A stretch of 7,017 nucleotides of DNA, from NCBI GenBank assembly GCA_027073945.1, contig JALTEL010000400.1:1-7017 (forward strand), given 5' to 3'. Within the stretch, counting starts at the first letter, position 1; each line of letters opens with the position of its first letter. The notes below the pieces were generated by a model. The model did not search any database. It was not told the origin of the DNA and worked only from the letters and a program-made list of their open reading frames with translations. Origin of the DNA: Caldifarciminota bacterium (GTDB taxonomy: Bacteria; WOR-3; Hydrothermia; UBA1063; CAJXJZ01). Positions 6,827 through 7,017 of this stretch are shown here, piece after piece. Position numbers and translations under genes: made by a program.

Positions 6827-6841
6827 GAATGAGGGACGTTG
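6827..6841 (+). repeat. Direct repeat copy 1 (GAATGAGGGACGTTG)
   Basis: A 15-bp unit matching 6913-6927 at 14 of 15 positions, 86 bases apart start to start. It is preceded by GGACG; the second copy is preceded by GGACGT, so the similarity reaches a few bases further left with one inserted base. Confidence 0.6.
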
Positions 6842-6912
6842 GTAAGTTTGTTAAGTTATTTTTCAACATATCGAATCTGTAAGGTTAGAGGGCGTTAGAT
6901 GAGCCAGGACGT

Positions 6913-6927
6913 GAATGGGGGACGTTG
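6913..6927 (+). repeat. Direct repeat copy 2 (GAATGGGGGACGTTG)
   Basis: The second 15-bp unit, differing from the copy at 6827-6841 only by G instead of A at position 6. Both copies point the same way. Confidence 0.6.
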
Positions 6928-6973
6928 TTTCATATTTCCATTTATGCCAATTCTAAGTCCTTTTTATTTTTAG

Positions 6974-7000
6974 ACAGGATCTACAGGATTAACAGGATTT
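6974..7000 (+). repeat. Three 9-bp tandem repeats, ACAGGATNN
   Basis: Units ACAGGATCT, ACAGGATTA and ACAGGATTT follow each other without gaps at 6974, 6983 and 6992. They sit between a T-rich stretch and another T-rich stretch. Similar ACAGGAT-type short tandem runs recur between genes in many environmental bacteria as I recall, but their function is not known to me. Confidence 0.6.
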
Positions 7001-7017
7001 TTTATCTTTCTCCCTTC

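Larger units (their letters stand above)
6820..7017. repeat. Non-coding repeat-bearing segment bordering the truncated isomerase
   Basis: About 198 bases with no credible gene on either strand. The plus strand holds GGGGGACG at 6820-6827, two near-identical 15-bp direct repeats (GAATGAGGGACGTTG and GAATGGGGGACGTTG), and three 9-bp tandem units near the right edge. Isomerase similarity ends exactly where the first G-run starts, so this looks like the edge of an inserted or recombined repetitive element. No transposase is visible. The element may continue past the window. No convincing promoter for the operon was found here. Confidence 0.55.

Noticed and set aside
6974..7000. CRISPR array
   Set aside because: The units are 9 bases long with no spacers.
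6820..7017. Promoter for the operon in the right-hand non-coding segment
   Set aside because: TTGAAA- and TTGGCA-like strings exist on the minus strand, but none is paired with a believable -10 or sigma-54 -12 element at proper spacing.

Overview
The window carries one convergent set of nine genes, all on the minus strand and read from right to left. Genes are separated by 3 to about 26 bases or overlap by 1 to 4, as in a single operon. Both ends are open: the last gene runs off the left edge, and the first is cut off by repeat DNA near the right edge. The set looks like part of a surface-glycan locus (O-antigen, capsule or flagellin glycan) that makes and activates a sialic-acid-like (nonulosonic acid type) sugar. 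The host is probably a Gram-negative environmental bacterium using the standard genetic code, but nothing here fixes the phylum. Base composition is mosaic: 60-base samples in the NeuB-like gene reach 58-63% GC, samples in the two methyltransferase genes fall to 22-25%, and the left-end reductase is near 45-53%.

In order of transcription: 6820-7017 is short repeat DNA (a 15-bp direct repeat pair and three 9-bp tandem units) that abuts a 5'-truncated GmhA-type phosphosugar isomerase (6521-6820). Next come a short NeuB-family sugar-acid synthase without the usual C-terminal SAF domain (5666-6517), a CMP-sugar (acylneuraminate) cytidylyltransferase (4924-5652), a class III PLP aminotransferase (3531-4910), a class I SAM methyltransferase (2873-3514), a VOC/glyoxalase-fold protein (2445-2876), a second methyltransferase split by one in-frame TGA (1452-2423), a xylose-isomerase-like TIM-barrel protein (586-1425), and a short-chain dehydrogenase/reductase (1-586, C-terminus outside the window).

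Working model (inference): isomerase, epimerase, SDR and aminotransferase prepare or tailor a keto/amino sugar, the NeuB-like enzyme condenses it with phosphoenolpyruvate, the cytidylyltransferase activates the product as a CMP-sugar, and the methyltransferases decorate it. The combination of a short NeuB, class III aminotransferase, VOC protein and two methyltransferases is not one I recognise as a characterised pathway. Two genes show damage: the isomerase ends exactly where the repeat DNA begins, and the second methyltransferase has a premature stop. The locus may therefore be decaying or varying.
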